The notes under the pieces were generated by a model. It was not told where the DNA came from. It did not search any database and was given only the letters and a program-made list of their open reading frames with translations. Position numbers and translations under genes: made by a program. A DNA stretch of 64,000 bases from Desulfomonile tiedjei (GTDB lineage: Bacteria > Desulfobacterota > Desulfomonilia > Desulfomonilales > Desulfomonilaceae): contig JACRDF010000003.1 of NCBI GenBank assembly GCA_016212925.1, positions 186,001 through 250,000 of the forward strand, in the 5' to 3' direction. Below are positions 9,463 to 19,287 of this stretch, piece by piece; the stretch's first letter is position 1; every line of letters starts with the position of its first letter.

Positions 9463-9633
9463 CAAGCCTCCGAACTATATAGCGTTTTTGCTATAATACC
9501 AATAACTGAGGGCTTTTGCAAGTCCACCGTCGAGGCATAATTTATTCTGACGCAGCAGTTACCGGCATATTTGCGGTGATGGCCCAAAAAATACGGGCAA
9601 TAGGGCCGAGGCTGTTGGCCATTGCCACATTCG

Positions 9634-9695
9634 GGCGGGCACGGCCCGCCCTACGGGAAGGGCCAGTCTCTTTCGTAGGGCGGGCCGTGCCCGCC
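9634..9695. repeat. GGCGGGCACGG inverted repeat, copy 2
   Basis: GGCGGGCACGGCCCGCCCTA and its inverted copy flank a ~20-base spacer. It lies between the NlpC/P60-like gene and the second lipoprotein gene, immediately after the latter's stop codon at 9711. Confidence 0.85.
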
Positions 9696-9710
9696 GATTT
9701 GCTAGTGACC

Positions 9711-10259
9711 TCACCGAACGGTAAAATCCAGTTTCCTGACCAACTCATTGTCCAGCTTCAAAGCCGCCTTCCACAAGCCAGGCTTGTGCTCATAGAGTTC
9801 CTTCGTAGGCATGGAGTGAACCCGAGTGGTGCCCGATTTATCCCTCTCGTCCCCTTTGGCCGATTCCCGCTGCCTGTCATAAGTTGCTCTAATGGTCCGA
9901 TACTCCAGGCCTGCCGGGTCGTACCAAATAGTTTCAGCAACATAAGTATTCGTCTCGTTCCTCGGGATAAAGAAGAGGTTCACGCTTTCATGCAAGTTGT
10001 GATCAAAAGCGTCCCGTTGATTGGCAGCAGAGCCCGCCGAAAGAAAAACGTCCTTGGCCAACCAATACGCTTCACCGCTATCCGTTCGTACCATCGGTTG
10101 CCATTTGCCGACATTGATGGCATCGCAACCGGCCAGCCACAGGAATGCTACCGACATCAACGCCCACAACACGATTACCGCCCTGTGCGTTCCGATGAAG
10201 TACGCCCTATCACTTAGCCGATCCGGCCGTCTCCGGATCTTTGCGGCCTCTCCCTTCAT
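9711..10259 (-). CDS. putative lipoprotein, tandem paralogue 2
   Basis: 182 residues with an N-terminal hydrophobic segment ending in a lipobox-like FLWLAGC, so probably lipid-anchored after processing. From INVGKW onward it aligns with the upstream neighbour (10306-10872) with most residues identical, showing a recent tandem duplication. The shared core contains FIPRNETNTYVAETIWYDPA and ends DFTVR in both. The basic segment before the hydrophobic stretch is unusually long, so a downstream start is possible. Function not recognised. Confidence 0.8.
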   Translation of the reverse strand: MKGEAAKIRRRPDRLSDRAYFIGTHRAVIVLWALMSVAFLWLAGCDAINVGKWQPMVRTDSGEAYWLAKDVFLSAGSAANQRDAFDHNLHESVNLFFIPRNETNTYVAETIWYDPAGLEYRTIRATYDRQRESAKGDERDKSGTTRVHSMPTKELYEHKPGLWKAALKLDNELVRKLDFTVR

Positions 10260-10305
10260 AGGGGGCTCCTACAACTGGCAATTTACACCGCAGCACGCCG
10301 CGGCT

Positions 10306-10872
10306 TCATCGAACTGTGAAGTCCATCCTCCTGACTAACTTATTGTCCAGATATAAAGCCACCTTCCACGATCCCGGCTTGTGAGTATAAAGTTCCTTGG
10401 TGGACATAGAGTGAACCCGAGTGGTACCGGCTTTCTCCCTTTCGTCTCCTTTGGCCGTTTCCCGCTGCCGGTCATAGGTTTTTCTTATGGCGCGATACTC
10501 CACGCCTGCCGGATCGTACCAAATGGTTTCGGCAACATAGGTGTTTGTCTCATTCCTCGGGATGAAGAAAAGGTTCACGCTTTCGTGCATATTGTGGTCA
10601 AACGCGTTCCTTTGGCTGGCAGCAGAGCCTGCTGTCAGAAAAATGTCCTTGGCCAGGTAATATTCTTCGTCGCTTCCCGCTCGCTCGACACCTTTCCATT
10701 TGCCCACGTTAATCGCGCTGCTGAGGGTGCTGCATCCTGACAGCCACAAGAACATCGCCATTGCCGCGGCAAAGATTAAGACAACCCTGAGTGGCCTGCG
10801 CTTTCTGACAGAGCAAGCGGTCCCACCTGATCGACTCAAACGCCTGCCGACTATTGACGAATCCTCCTTCAT
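10306..10872 (-). CDS. putative lipoprotein, tandem paralogue 1
   Basis: 188 residues; the hydrophobic segment ends in LWLSGC, a good lipobox. It is the closest relative of the next gene downstream (9711-10259). Its start overlaps the stop of the acetyltransferase gene (10872), so it reads as part of the recN-GNAT-lipoprotein operon. A lipoprotein pair following recN is unusual context. Function unknown; the conserved blocks do not match a family I can name. Confidence 0.82.
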   Translation of the reverse strand: MKEDSSIVGRRLSRSGGTACSVRKRRPLRVVLIFAAAMAMFLWLSGCSTLSSAINVGKWKGVERAGSDEEYYLAKDIFLTAGSAASQRNAFDHNMHESVNLFFIPRNETNTYVAETIWYDPAGVEYRAIRKTYDRQRETAKGDEREKAGTTRVHSMSTKELYTHKPGSWKVALYLDNKLVRRMDFTVR

Positions 10873-11327
10873 CAGGGCCTCCTCACGAGGGCAATTTCAT
10901 CGCATTCCGGAAACTTGGTGCAATGGATGCAATCAGCCCAAATCTTGTGGGGAAGCCGACTCTTATCCATGATCCGAAACCCGAGCCTCTCAAAAAGCGC
11001 TGTCCGGTAGGTCAGGACAAAGACCTGGTTGATCCCCAGGCCGCGGGCTTCCTCCAGCAGAACTTCAATGAGCTTGCTCCCGACTCCCTGCCTCTGATGG
11101 GCGGTCCTGACGGCCAGGGACCGAATTTCGGCCAAATCTTCCCAAACGATGTGGAGAGCCCCACATCCTATTATTTCTCGCGATCCATCGTCCACCGTTA
11201 CAAGGAAGTCTCGAACCTGAGCGTACAGCTCGGTCACGGCACGCGCCAGGAGGTGGCCGGATTGTGCCTGTTCCGCGACCAGCCGATGAATTGTCTTTAT
11301 GTCACTTAGCGTTGCTTTACGGATCAC
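10872..11327 (-). CDS. GNAT acetyltransferase, short N-acetylglutamate synthase type
   Basis: 151 residues with GNAT fold signatures, including the acetyl-CoA binding motif RTAHQRQGVGSKL. The C-terminal IWADCIHCTKFPECDEIAL is typical of short, stand-alone N-acetylglutamate synthase-like proteins, which would catalyse the first step of arginine synthesis. Its ATG overlaps the recN stop and its stop overlaps the lipoprotein start, so all three are translationally coupled. The assignment to arginine synthesis is from family resemblance; other substrates are possible. Confidence 0.8.
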   Translation of the reverse strand: MIRKATLSDIKTIHRLVAEQAQSGHLLARAVTELYAQVRDFLVTVDDGSREIIGCGALHIVWEDLAEIRSLAVRTAHQRQGVGSKLIEVLLEEARGLGINQVFVLTYRTALFERLGFRIMDKSRLPHKIWADCIHCTKFPECDEIALVRRP

Positions 11328-13003
11328 CCGGCAACCTCCGCGATGCGGTGATCCATGAGTTTCTTCACATGTTCTTTCACCGATTCGGAATGAGGAGAAG
11401 CTCCAAGCATTCGGGCCAACTCCTCCACGCGTTCGTCTCTGTTCAGGGCGGTCACCGTTATATGAGTCCGGCCGTCCCGGACTGATTTGCGAACCGACAG
11501 ATGGTTTTCGGCAAGCGCTGCTATCTGGTGCAAGTGAGTGACGCAGAGCACCTGTTGTCGTTGAGCCACACGGTCCAATCTCGTGCCGACTGCGAATGCT
11601 GTGTGGCCACCGATGCCGGCGTCCACCTCGTCAAAGATCACGGTGGATATGCGGCGAGAATCTACCTGAAGTGCCTTCAAAGCGAGCATGATCCTCGAAA
11701 GCTCCCCTCCCGACGCAATGCGAGCCAGGGGTCTCGGTGCTTCTCCGGGATTGGGCGCGAGAAAGAATTCCACCTTTTCCAAACCTTGCGCGGAGGCCTT
11801 GTCGCCGCCAATCTCCTGAAAGGATGCGCTAAACCTGGCTGTCGGCATGGCCAACTCTTTCAATTCATGATTCATCGCAGTCTCGAGTTTCCGTGAGGTC
11901 TTTCGCCGAGCCTCCGACAGATCGTTGGCCGCTGCAAGAAACAGTTCGCGAGCTTCCGATTCCTTTGCGGCCATGTTTCTTGCCGCGGACCTTGCATCCA
12001 GGATGTCCCCGGCCTCCTCGGCCAGTGCATCGAGGTGCGAAATCAGCCCCTCGATGTCTTTGCCGTATTTCTTTTTCAGGCGTCGGATCAGGTTAAGCCG
12101 CTCTTCTATTCGGTCAAGCCGAGCCGGATCGCTTTGAGAGGTCTCGACAACGCCCCTCAACTCCAGGGCCACATCCTCGATTTTGTATACCGCCTCGTTG
12201 AAGTTGTCTCGCATTTTAGAGAGCCTCGGGTTGGCCGATGCAAGATATTCGATTGCCTTTCTGACTTCCGAGAGCCCGCCCGTGAGGCTGCCGGACCTGG
12301 AATAGAGCGTTTGGTAAGCTTCGAATGCTCGTTCCCGAATTTGCACCGCTTTCTTGAGCACTTCCTTTTCCTGGACAAGCTCCTCTTCTTCATTCGGCTT
12401 TAAGGCAGCATGGGCAAGTTCCTCGGCAGCAGCGGCGTTTTCTTGTCCGAGTCGTTCCAGTTCGCGAAGTTTGTCTTCTGCTCCTGAAAGATCTCTCTTG
12501 GCCTTAGTCCATGCCGCAAAGCCCCTTGATACTCTGCCTCGCTGCTCCAACAGCCCGCCAAATCTGTCGAGAATTTCCACGTGCTCGTCAGGGTCCAGCA
12601 GGGCGTGGTGCTCGTGTTGCCCGAAGATGCTGACCAGCCATTCGCCCAGATTCTGGAGCATGGCCAATGTCGCGGTGTTCCCGTTTATGGAACAGCGAGA
12701 GCGACCTGCTCTAAAGACCCTCCGGGAAAGAACAAGTTCGTTGCCGCAATCCGCCAGGCATTCCAGAGCGACAGGCGGAGCCGCGCCCTCGGGCAACTCA
12801 AAAAGGCCCTCCACGTAAGCCTCTTCTTCTCCAGTCCTGATAAGATCCGGTGACGAACGCGACCCGAGCAGAAGCTCGAGCGCTCCGATCAGGATTGACT
12901 TCCCCGCGCCTGTTTCACCGGTCAGGACGTTGAATCCCTCGCGGAATTCCACCTCGACTTTGTCAATTATGGCCAGGTTGGATATTTTCAGATACCGTAA
13001 CAT
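11324..13003 (-). CDS. recN: DNA repair protein RecN
   Basis: An SMC-like ATPase that acts in recombinational repair of double-strand breaks. The Walker A motif GETGAGKS lies near residue 30, a long coiled-coil region occupies the middle, and FDEVDAGIGG marks Walker B near the C-terminus. ATG 13003, giving 559 residues starting MLRYLKISNLAI, matches the usual N-terminus and length; the open frame upstream to 13141 is not conserved-looking. It lies downstream of nadK, a common arrangement in bacteria. Confidence 0.95.
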   Translation of the reverse strand: MLRYLKISNLAIIDKVEVEFREGFNVLTGETGAGKSILIGALELLLGSRSSPDLIRTGEEEAYVEGLFELPEGAAPPVALECLADCGNELVLSRRVFRAGRSRCSINGNTATLAMLQNLGEWLVSIFGQHEHHALLDPDEHVEILDRFGGLLEQRGRVSRGFAAWTKAKRDLSGAEDKLRELERLGQENAAAAEELAHAALKPNEEEELVQEKEVLKKAVQIRERAFEAYQTLYSRSGSLTGGLSEVRKAIEYLASANPRLSKMRDNFNEAVYKIEDVALELRGVVETSQSDPARLDRIEERLNLIRRLKKKYGKDIEGLISHLDALAEEAGDILDARSAARNMAAKESEARELFLAAANDLSEARRKTSRKLETAMNHELKELAMPTARFSASFQEIGGDKASAQGLEKVEFFLAPNPGEAPRPLARIASGGELSRIMLALKALQVDSRRISTVIFDEVDAGIGGHTAFAVGTRLDRVAQRQQVLCVTHLHQIAALAENHLSVRKSVRDGRTHITVTALNRDERVEELARMLGASPHSESVKEHVKKLMDHRIAEVAG

Positions 13004-13202
13004 GCGGGCATAAGACCGTGGTGTCCGTGACAGGATATTCCGCTGCACTCGCCGCCGAACATATGACGTGATTCGCAAATTTTCAAGTGGCTCTTTAGCT
13101 TGGAACAAAAAATGTTCGCGGCGGGGAGCCCACGCCGGCATGAACTTCAGCTATCAACGATGGTATATTGTGTTGGTAAAAAGATCAATAAGCGAGCCCC
13201 TG

Positions 13203-14036
13203 CTACAAAAGCCCCAGCTTTTCCTTGAGCACGTCAAAGTAGTCTCTGGCTCGAGATTTCACCATCACAAACGGAATAGACGCGCGGACTATTCGCAAGG
13301 ACTGACCCTGCTCCATGCTGACGGTGGAACGGCCGTCAAAGGTCAGTGTCAGATCTTCACCCCTTTTCAGCATGAGTTCCGTTTCAACGTGGGCGGGGAT
13401 GATCAGAGGTCTCTTGAGCCCAGCGTAGGGGCAGATCGGCGTCAAGAGAATCCCTTCGATTTCAGGGTGAACCAAAGGACCGTTCGCCGCGTAGGAATAA
13501 GCGCTGGAGCCGATAGGAGTGGAAACGATGAGCCCGTCGGCTCTGCACTCGATCTCTCGAGCGTTCCCCATCCTTATCCCCATGTCGATCAGCCGGGCAA
13601 TCCCGCCCCAGTGGATTACCACATCGTTAAGTGTGCGAACCCGTTTGCCGTTGGGGAGAGTTATTTCGAGCATCATCCGCTTCACATAGTCTGCCGTGCC
13701 TTCCAGAGCGGATTTCAGCTCAGTAATAGCCTCTTCGGGCGAAATTTCGGCCATGAAGCCCACGCGGCCCAAGTTGACGCCCAGCACCGGGATCGGCTTG
13801 TCATTAAGCAGAGAGGCGGCCCTCAGAATCGTTCCGTCGCCCCCGAGAACGACCAAAAGATCCGCCTCATCGCACAGACGATCTGTGGCCGCGGCGGCCC
13901 AGGTCTTCGCCAGGCCTGCCAGGGAAGCCTCCAGCAGAACATGCTTCCCGGAATCTTTCAGGAAGGAGTTGATTTTTTCGGCTAACGCTACCGCGCGCTC
14001 TTCGCCGCGCTTCAATACCAGACCGATGCGCTCCAT
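13203..14036 (-). CDS. nadK: NAD kinase
   Basis: Phosphorylates NAD to NADP. The GGDGT motif (in LLVVLGGDGTIL) and the TPIGSSAYSYAANGPL region are diagnostic. 277 residues is a normal length. ATG 14036 has GAGG six bases upstream. The 200-base gap to recN could hold a separate recN promoter. Confidence 0.95.
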   Translation of the reverse strand: MERIGLVLKRGEERAVALAEKINSFLKDSGKHVLLEASLAGLAKTWAAAATDRLCDEADLLVVLGGDGTILRAASLLNDKPIPVLGVNLGRVGFMAEISPEEAITELKSALEGTADYVKRMMLEITLPNGKRVRTLNDVVIHWGGIARLIDMGIRMGNAREIECRADGLIVSTPIGSSAYSYAANGPLVHPEIEGILLTPICPYAGLKRPLIIPAHVETELMLKRGEDLTLTFDGRSTVSMEQGQSLRIVRASIPFVMVKSRARDYFDVLKEKLGLL

Positions 14037-14576
14037 GCAAGCCTCGGTAATTATTTAGATTAAACTTGTCAGGCTGAATCGCTGGGCCTTCACAAGAGTA
14101 CCAACCCGAGAACGGCCGGCTGACAGCTTCCCTCACTGGGGGAAAAGGGCTGGCCAACACTATATGGGACTCTCCACTGAATCGAAGAGTCGGATCATGC
14201 TCGTCCGGTCAGTCAGTGGACTACTAGGTCCGGATGGATCTCGGCGTCACTTCTATGAAGCCAAACTAGATAAGTACCACGATAGTCCTTGGAAATCCAG
14301 CAAATACCGGGAATGCGCGTAAGCATCAAGTTACGGGGGGAGAATGAGCGTCATTGCGAGCGTAGCGAGGCAATCTTTCTCTTTAGGCGCTGAGATTCCT
14401 TCGTTGCGTTCGCAATGACACGTTTCGCTCCAGTTGCGTCCCCCGCAAGACAGAGCCGTTACCATAAACTGCGGTTACTTATTGTGATAAGTGGAGGAGT
14501 AAGATTATACTGATTAAGATCAGCGGCCACAGAACCGAATGAGAACTATCGATTCGCAGAACAAACGGAACCGCTC
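14037..14576. other. divergent intergenic region with repeat
   Basis: About 540 bases between nadK (minus) and rarA (plus). It contains the GTCATTGCGAG inverted repeat at 14350-14423. No gene of note; promoters for both directions are expected but not obvious. Confidence 0.6.
14350..14423. repeat. GTCATTGCGAG inverted repeat, copy 1
   Basis: Left arm begins GTCATTGCGAGCGTAGCGAG and is followed by an imperfect inverted copy ending CGCAATGAC. A second, longer copy lies at 55356-55482. Repeats of this sequence type are widespread in environmental bacterial genomes. Confidence 0.8.
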
Positions 14577-15890
14577 ATGGACTTGTTCGACAATTCAGTA
14601 CTGACCCGCCCGGACAGGCCTCTGGCCGACAGGATGCGGCCGCAAGACCTGGAGGAGTTTGTGGGTCAGGAAGCCCTTCTTGGCCCGCGGGCGATTCTGC
14701 GCCGCGCAATCGAAGAGGACCGTGTCTTTGCCATGCTGTTTTGGGGACCGCCCGGAACAGGCAAAACAACGCTGGCCCAAATAATTGCGAGGCGATCCAG
14801 ATCCAAGTTCGTGCCATATTCGGCTGTAACGGTGGGCGTCAAGGAGATCAAGGAGCTGGCTGCCAAAGCGCGTGAGGACCTGAAATATTCCGGAATGAAA
14901 ACCATTCTTTTTCTGGACGAGATTCACCGCTTTAACAAGACGCAGCAAGACTACCTGCTGCCTCACGTCGAACACGGAACGATTATATTGATCGGGGCCA
15001 CCACCGAGAATCCCAGCTTTGAAGTCAACTCGGCGCTTCTGTCGAGGCTGAGGGTATTTGTTCTGGAGCCCTTGCCTCCGGAGGCCGTAGAACAAATCCT
15101 GCTTCGCGCAATTTCAGACCGGGAACGAGGCCTCGGCCGGTTGGAAGTGGAATTTGTCGGACAAGCCGCGGAATTAATTGTGTCGCTCTCTGGAGGGGAT
15201 GCTCGGACCGCTCTCAATATTCTGGAAGTCTCCGCATACGAGGCTTACCATCATCGAGAAGGCAAAATCGACGAGGACGTGGTCAAGGAGGCTGTCCAGA
15301 AGCGGAATCTGCTCTATGACAAAGCGGGGGAAGAGCACTTCAACCTTATCAGCGCGTTGCACAAATCTTTGCGAGACAGCGATCCGCAAGCGGGTTTGTA
15401 TTGGATGGGACGCATGATCGAATCCGGTGAAGATCCGCTGTATGTAGCCCGGCGTCTGGTTAGATTTGCCAGTGAAGATGTCGGGTTGGCATCTCCTCGG
15501 GCCCTCGAACAGGCACTGGCCGCGTTTCAGGCGTGTCGATTTATCGGGCTGCCTGAATGCGTCCTTGCCCTTGCCCAGGCCGTGGTCTTTCTCGCGACCG
15601 CACCAAAGTCAAACGCGCTGTACGTGGCCTATGATTCGGTGAAAGACGAAATAGCCCGTTCAGGCCACCTTCCGGTGCCGCTCCATATACGCAACGCTCC
15701 TACTGGCCTTATGAAGAAACTGGGGTACGGAAAAGGGTACCGGTACGCCCATGATTTTCCGGACGCACAGGTGGAACAGGAACACCTGCCGGAAGAGATA
15801 AAAGGAAGCCGCTTCTACTCTCCGTCTGACAGAGGATTCGAGAAGACCATCAAGGAAAGAATGGAAAACGAAGACCCTGAAGGGTCATGA
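14577..15890 (+). CDS. rarA: replication-associated recombination protein A (RarA/MgsA)
   Basis: A AAA+ ATPase of the clamp-loader family acting at stalled replication forks. Visible are the N-terminal PLADRMRP...FVGQ block, Walker A GPPGTGKT, Walker B FLDEIHRFNK and the sensor region TTENPSFE. 437 residues is the normal length, and the C-terminal GYRYAHDFP segment is typical. It stands alone on the plus strand. Confidence 0.95.
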   Translation: MDLFDNSVLTRPDRPLADRMRPQDLEEFVGQEALLGPRAILRRAIEEDRVFAMLFWGPPGTGKTTLAQIIARRSRSKFVPYSAVTVGVKEIKELAAKAREDLKYSGMKTILFLDEIHRFNKTQQDYLLPHVEHGTIILIGATTENPSFEVNSALLSRLRVFVLEPLPPEAVEQILLRAISDRERGLGRLEVEFVGQAAELIVSLSGGDARTALNILEVSAYEAYHHREGKIDEDVVKEAVQKRNLLYDKAGEEHFNLISALHKSLRDSDPQAGLYWMGRMIESGEDPLYVARRLVRFASEDVGLASPRALEQALAAFQACRFIGLPECVLALAQAVVFLATAPKSNALYVAYDSVKDEIARSGHLPVPLHIRNAPTGLMKKLGYGKGYRYAHDFPDAQVEQEHLPEEIKGSRFYSPSDRGFEKTIKERMENEDPEGS

Positions 15891-16435
15891 CATGAAGACT
15901 TTCGGGAAGATCCTTTTTGCACAACATCGCGTGATCACCTCCTTTGGGTTTGGAACAAAAGCGGGTACCGAGGGTCTAACATTCCAAAGCCGCAAAACGG
16001 GTGAAATTTGTTTCGAGCAAGGGGAACAAAGGTTCCCTGTAAATTAAGACCAGTGAAAATGCTCGACGGCTCAAAATTCAAAACGGTTCTTCAGGATGGT
16101 CTCTGCGGGGCGTAGCCACGCATGATTAGACCCTACAATCTTCAGTCAGTTATGGTTTGGGGTGTTGGTCTCATTTTTTAGCCGGCTGGTCTGGAAACAC
16201 CGCCGGGAAAGGGGGAGTTCTTCCGAGGCCTAGGGGAATAGCCATATGAGGGCCGAATTTTGATGCCTTGTGCCCGAAATCAGGTGAGGAAGGGGGGATT
16301 CTTGTTAGATCAGCACAAAGACTGTGTCTTCTGCTGGTCACCGAAAAAGCAAAGCTGATTTCCGAGTGGGAACGATGGTTTTCGGAATTCATCCGGACGT
16401 GCGCATTAACATCGAAGCCATGGGGAGGAACAATT
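15891..16435. other. gene-free interval, possible 51-residue ORF
   Basis: No recognisable gene. An ATG at 15892 opens a 51-codon frame to 16047, with GAAGGG seven bases before it and directly behind the rarA stop. It could be a small gene coupled to rarA, but it resembles nothing I know. The rest, to 16435, shows no clear structure. Confidence 0.35.
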
Positions 16436-16738
16436 ATGGAACTGGAAACCTACTGCGAGAACCTCGCGGCTGAACTAAACGCATGGAAGTCCAAAGTGAA
16501 TGACGTCGTGAGGAAATTGGATGAGACATCAAGCGGTGACAAGGAAAGAGTAGTTCCCGAGATCAATGAGTTGCACATGATCATAGAGGAACTTGATGAC
16601 CGGGTTAACAAGCTCAAAACCGAGTGCCCCACAGCGTGGGAACTTCAACGGAGTGAAGTCGAGGGCAAAATGGCCCACCTGAAACACACTTGGGAGGATG
16701 TCTGGGAAAACGTGTCCCCCGCTGACGCTGGTGGCTGA
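16436..16738 (+). CDS. small coiled-coil protein
   Basis: 100 residues, highly charged, helical throughout, no signal peptide. The pattern MELETYCENLAAELNAWKSK through a C-terminal TWEDVWENV recalls the small coiled-coil proteins annotated as sll1863-type stress response proteins; this is a resemblance only. ATG 16436 is preceded by GGAGGAA with good spacing; the upstream open frame from 16268 is not conserved-looking. A rho-independent terminator follows at 16772, so it is probably a single-gene unit. Confidence 0.75.
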   Translation: MELETYCENLAAELNAWKSKVNDVVRKLDETSSGDKERVVPEINELHMIIEELDDRVNKLKTECPTAWELQRSEVEGKMAHLKHTWEDVWENVSPADAGG

Positions 16739-16771
16739 GAACCAGGTTCAAAATACGAGTGAATTTCGTTG

Positions 16772-16796
16772 GGAGCGGACTTGTCGCTCCTTTTTT
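16772..16796 (+). terminator. rho-independent terminator
   Basis: GGAGCG pairs with CGCTCC (16785-16790) across a 7-base loop and six T follow. It lies 34 bases after the coiled-coil gene stop. Confidence 0.85.
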
Positions 16797-16912
16797 GTTT
16801 CCCACGAATTCTAATCCAAATCGTCGCATGCGTCTCTACTTCGACAGTAACATTTGCGGAGCCAAGCGCATGATCCATTACACAAAGAAGTTCCCGGCTG
16901 CCTCTTTCCCTA

Positions 16913-18361
16913 TCACCCCTTCACCACACCCATGGGTCTGATTTTTGCCACTTTGCGGGCCAGGCCGGCCCTCTGGACCACATCCACCACCAGGCTGACA
17001 TCCTTGTACGCCTCGGGGAATTCTTCGCGCAGGGTTTTGCGTCCTACCCATCTGGGATAGATCTGGTCATCTTGTAGTTCGCGCTCTATCGACCTTCCTT
17101 TGGTTCGCCTCAGCGCCTCATGCCGTGATAAGAGCCGCCCCGCGCCGTGGCACGCCGAGCCGAAAGTCTCTTCCATGGCCCCCAATGAGCCCGCGAGGAC
17201 ATAGGAAGCTCGTCCCATGTCCCCTGGAATCAGCACAGGCTGGCCGGTGGCACGGTACATAGGCGGAAGCTCCGGATGGCCTGCGGGAAAAGCCCTTGTC
17301 GCCCCTTTACGGTGCACGCAGACCTTTTGCTGACGACCGTTGACCATGTGAGTCTCGAATTTTGCGATGTTGTGGCAAACATCGTAAAGCAGCCTGAATT
17401 GCAATTCCCTCGGGGAAAGTCCAAGGGTTTTCTCCCATGTGGTACGGGTCAGGTGCATCAGTATCTGCCGATTTGCAAACGCAAAATTCGCGGCAGAGGC
17501 CATTGCCCCCATATATTCCTTGGCCAAGGGGGTGTTCAGATGAGTGCAGGCAAGCTGCCTGTCAGGTAGTTCGATCCCTTCCTTAGCCGCGCTTCTGACC
17601 ATTCGAGCCAGGAAGTCATCACAAACCTGGTACCCGAACCCTCTAGAGCCGGTGTGAATCATCACGGTCACCTGGCCTGGCCAGAGACCCCATTGCGCCG
17701 CGGTCTTTTCATCGAATATTTGCTCGATGAAGCCGATTTCAAGAAAGTGGTTCCCGGAGCCTAACGTCCCCAGTTGATTTTTTCCTCGTTCGTATGCCCG
17801 TTCGCTGATCACGCTGGGGTCCGCGCCTTCCAGCCTGCCGTATTCTTCTATCCTTTCGAGGTCCGATGACTCTCCCATCCCTTGCTTTACGGCCCATTCC
17901 GCTCCGGACCTGAGCACCACAGCCAGCTCTTGCTTGTTCAGGTGTATCCCGCCCTTGGAACCCACACCGGCAGGAATGGACGAAAAGAGAGCGTCTATAA
18001 GCGCATGGATACTTTTCATGGCAGCCTGCCGTTCCAGACCGGTGACCGCCAGCCGCACCCCGCAATTAATATCGTACCCGACTCCGCCCGGCGATATGAC
18101 CCCCTCGTCAATGTCGAAAGCAGCCACACCGCCGATAGGGAACCCATAGCCCCAGTGCACGTCCGGCATGGCCATTGAACGGCCGACAATGCCGGGCAGA
18201 TGGGCCACGTTGTACACCTGGTCCGCGGCCTGGTCCTTTTCAATATCCGGCAAGATACGAGAGTCGGTGTAAATCAGTCCGGGGACTCTCATCCCTCCAG
18301 TCTTGGGGATTTCCCAGCGAACCTCGTCGATCTGCACCAATTTGTAGGGTTTTTCACGCAT
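16913..18361 (-). CDS. rtcB: RNA-splicing ligase RtcB
   Basis: Joins 2',3'-cyclic phosphate and 5'-hydroxyl RNA ends using GTP and Mn2+. Metal and catalytic motifs are visible: GYDINCGVR, LGSGNHFLE, HTGSRG and GSACHGAGR, whose His carries the GMP intermediate. About 482 residues is the family length. ATG 18361 or TTG 18367 could start it; both use the upstream GGAGG. It forms a minus-strand cluster with PAP2, archease and gyrA. Confidence 0.95.
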   Translation of the reverse strand: MREKPYKLVQIDEVRWEIPKTGGMRVPGLIYTDSRILPDIEKDQAADQVYNVAHLPGIVGRSMAMPDVHWGYGFPIGGVAAFDIDEGVISPGGVGYDINCGVRLAVTGLERQAAMKSIHALIDALFSSIPAGVGSKGGIHLNKQELAVVLRSGAEWAVKQGMGESSDLERIEEYGRLEGADPSVISERAYERGKNQLGTLGSGNHFLEIGFIEQIFDEKTAAQWGLWPGQVTVMIHTGSRGFGYQVCDDFLARMVRSAAKEGIELPDRQLACTHLNTPLAKEYMGAMASAANFAFANRQILMHLTRTTWEKTLGLSPRELQFRLLYDVCHNIAKFETHMVNGRQQKVCVHRKGATRAFPAGHPELPPMYRATGQPVLIPGDMGRASYVLAGSLGAMEETFGSACHGAGRLLSRHEALRRTKGRSIERELQDDQIYPRWVGRKTLREEFPEAYKDVSLVVDVVQRAGLARKVAKIRPMGVVKG

Positions 18362-18468
18362 TTGCAAAACGCCTCCGCATCACAAACCCACCGAGCTTAT
18401 ATTACGATAATTCGCCTCAGCCATCTTGATAAGCTCCCCCGCTGGATTTAGGCTCTATGAATACGCTT

Positions 18469-19287
18469 TCAGACTTGGCCGGCAGCCTCTAGTTTTCGAT
18501 AACGAATCCACAGGAAAGCAAGGACAGCCACCGCCACAGTCGCGGCAACAGGGGGGAGTTCCGCGGAAAACCAGGCATAGACGATCAGAGCCATCACCGC
18601 GGCCAAGACCTCCGCGTAAAGAGCCACGCGGAACAGTTTGGCTGAGAACACCGGACGGCTGGGGACCAAAGGTTCGACCCCCGGCCACACAAGCAGCAAC
18701 ACAAGGACGTAAACGACCAGCGAACAAATAATTCCGCCCAGCACGTCCAACGGAAAGTGAGCGCCAACGAACACCCTGGACAACGACACGAGCATGGCCA
18801 GAGCCACGATGCCGACAGCGGCCATCCTCGATGAACAAAAATGGGCCAAGGCCAGCCCGACGGAGAAGCTTGCCACTGTATGGCCTGACGGAAACGTCCC
18901 TGCCCGCAGCAAAGGGCCGACCACGTGAACGCTCTCCAAAACCCCCGCGGGCCGCGGCAGAGGGAAGCCCCATTTGATCGCATGCATGACAAGACTGGAT
19001 AAGATCAGCAGGCAAAGACCGAGGCATGTTACCCGCGGATTGACCAAAAGAAAGGCGCCCAAAATAATTGCCAGCAAATAACCGTCACCCAGGGTGGTGA
19101 ACCCGAGCCAGGCAATATCCGAATAGGGTGAGTGCATCCCGTTCAGCCACAGAAACAGGCTTATGTTGAAAGCTTTGACAGGGAAGAAAGCGAGACAAAG
19201 AACAACCGTGGCTACAGTCGGAACGAGAACAGAGGAATAACCGGTTTTGACTCGAGGGTCAGATGTCGAAGACAATTCTTGCCACAT
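18469..19287 (-). CDS. PAP2-family membrane phosphatase
   Basis: 272 residues with about six membrane helices. The three phosphatase motifs are present in order: KWGFPLPRP, PSGHT and SRVFVGAHFPLD. Likely substrates are undecaprenyl pyrophosphate or lipid phosphates at the periplasmic face; the sequence does not decide. The ATG at 19287 overlaps the archease gene by 29 bases, so it is probably co-transcribed with it. Confidence 0.88.
   Translation of the reverse strand: MWQELSSTSDPRVKTGYSSVLVPTVATVVLCLAFFPVKAFNISLFLWLNGMHSPYSDIAWLGFTTLGDGYLLAIILGAFLLVNPRVTCLGLCLLILSSLVMHAIKWGFPLPRPAGVLESVHVVGPLLRAGTFPSGHTVASFSVGLALAHFCSSRMAAVGIVALAMLVSLSRVFVGAHFPLDVLGGIICSLVVYVLVLLLVWPGVEPLVPSRPVFSAKLFRVALYAEVLAAVMALIVYAWFSAELPPVAATVAVAVLAFLWIRYRKLEAAGQV

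Noticed and set aside
13068-13985. 305-codon open frame on the plus strand
   Set aside because: Antisense to nadK, which has clear NAD kinase motifs.
14350-14423. CRISPR array
   Set aside because: Repeats here and elsewhere are single palindromes; no regular direct repeats with spacers and no cas genes were seen.
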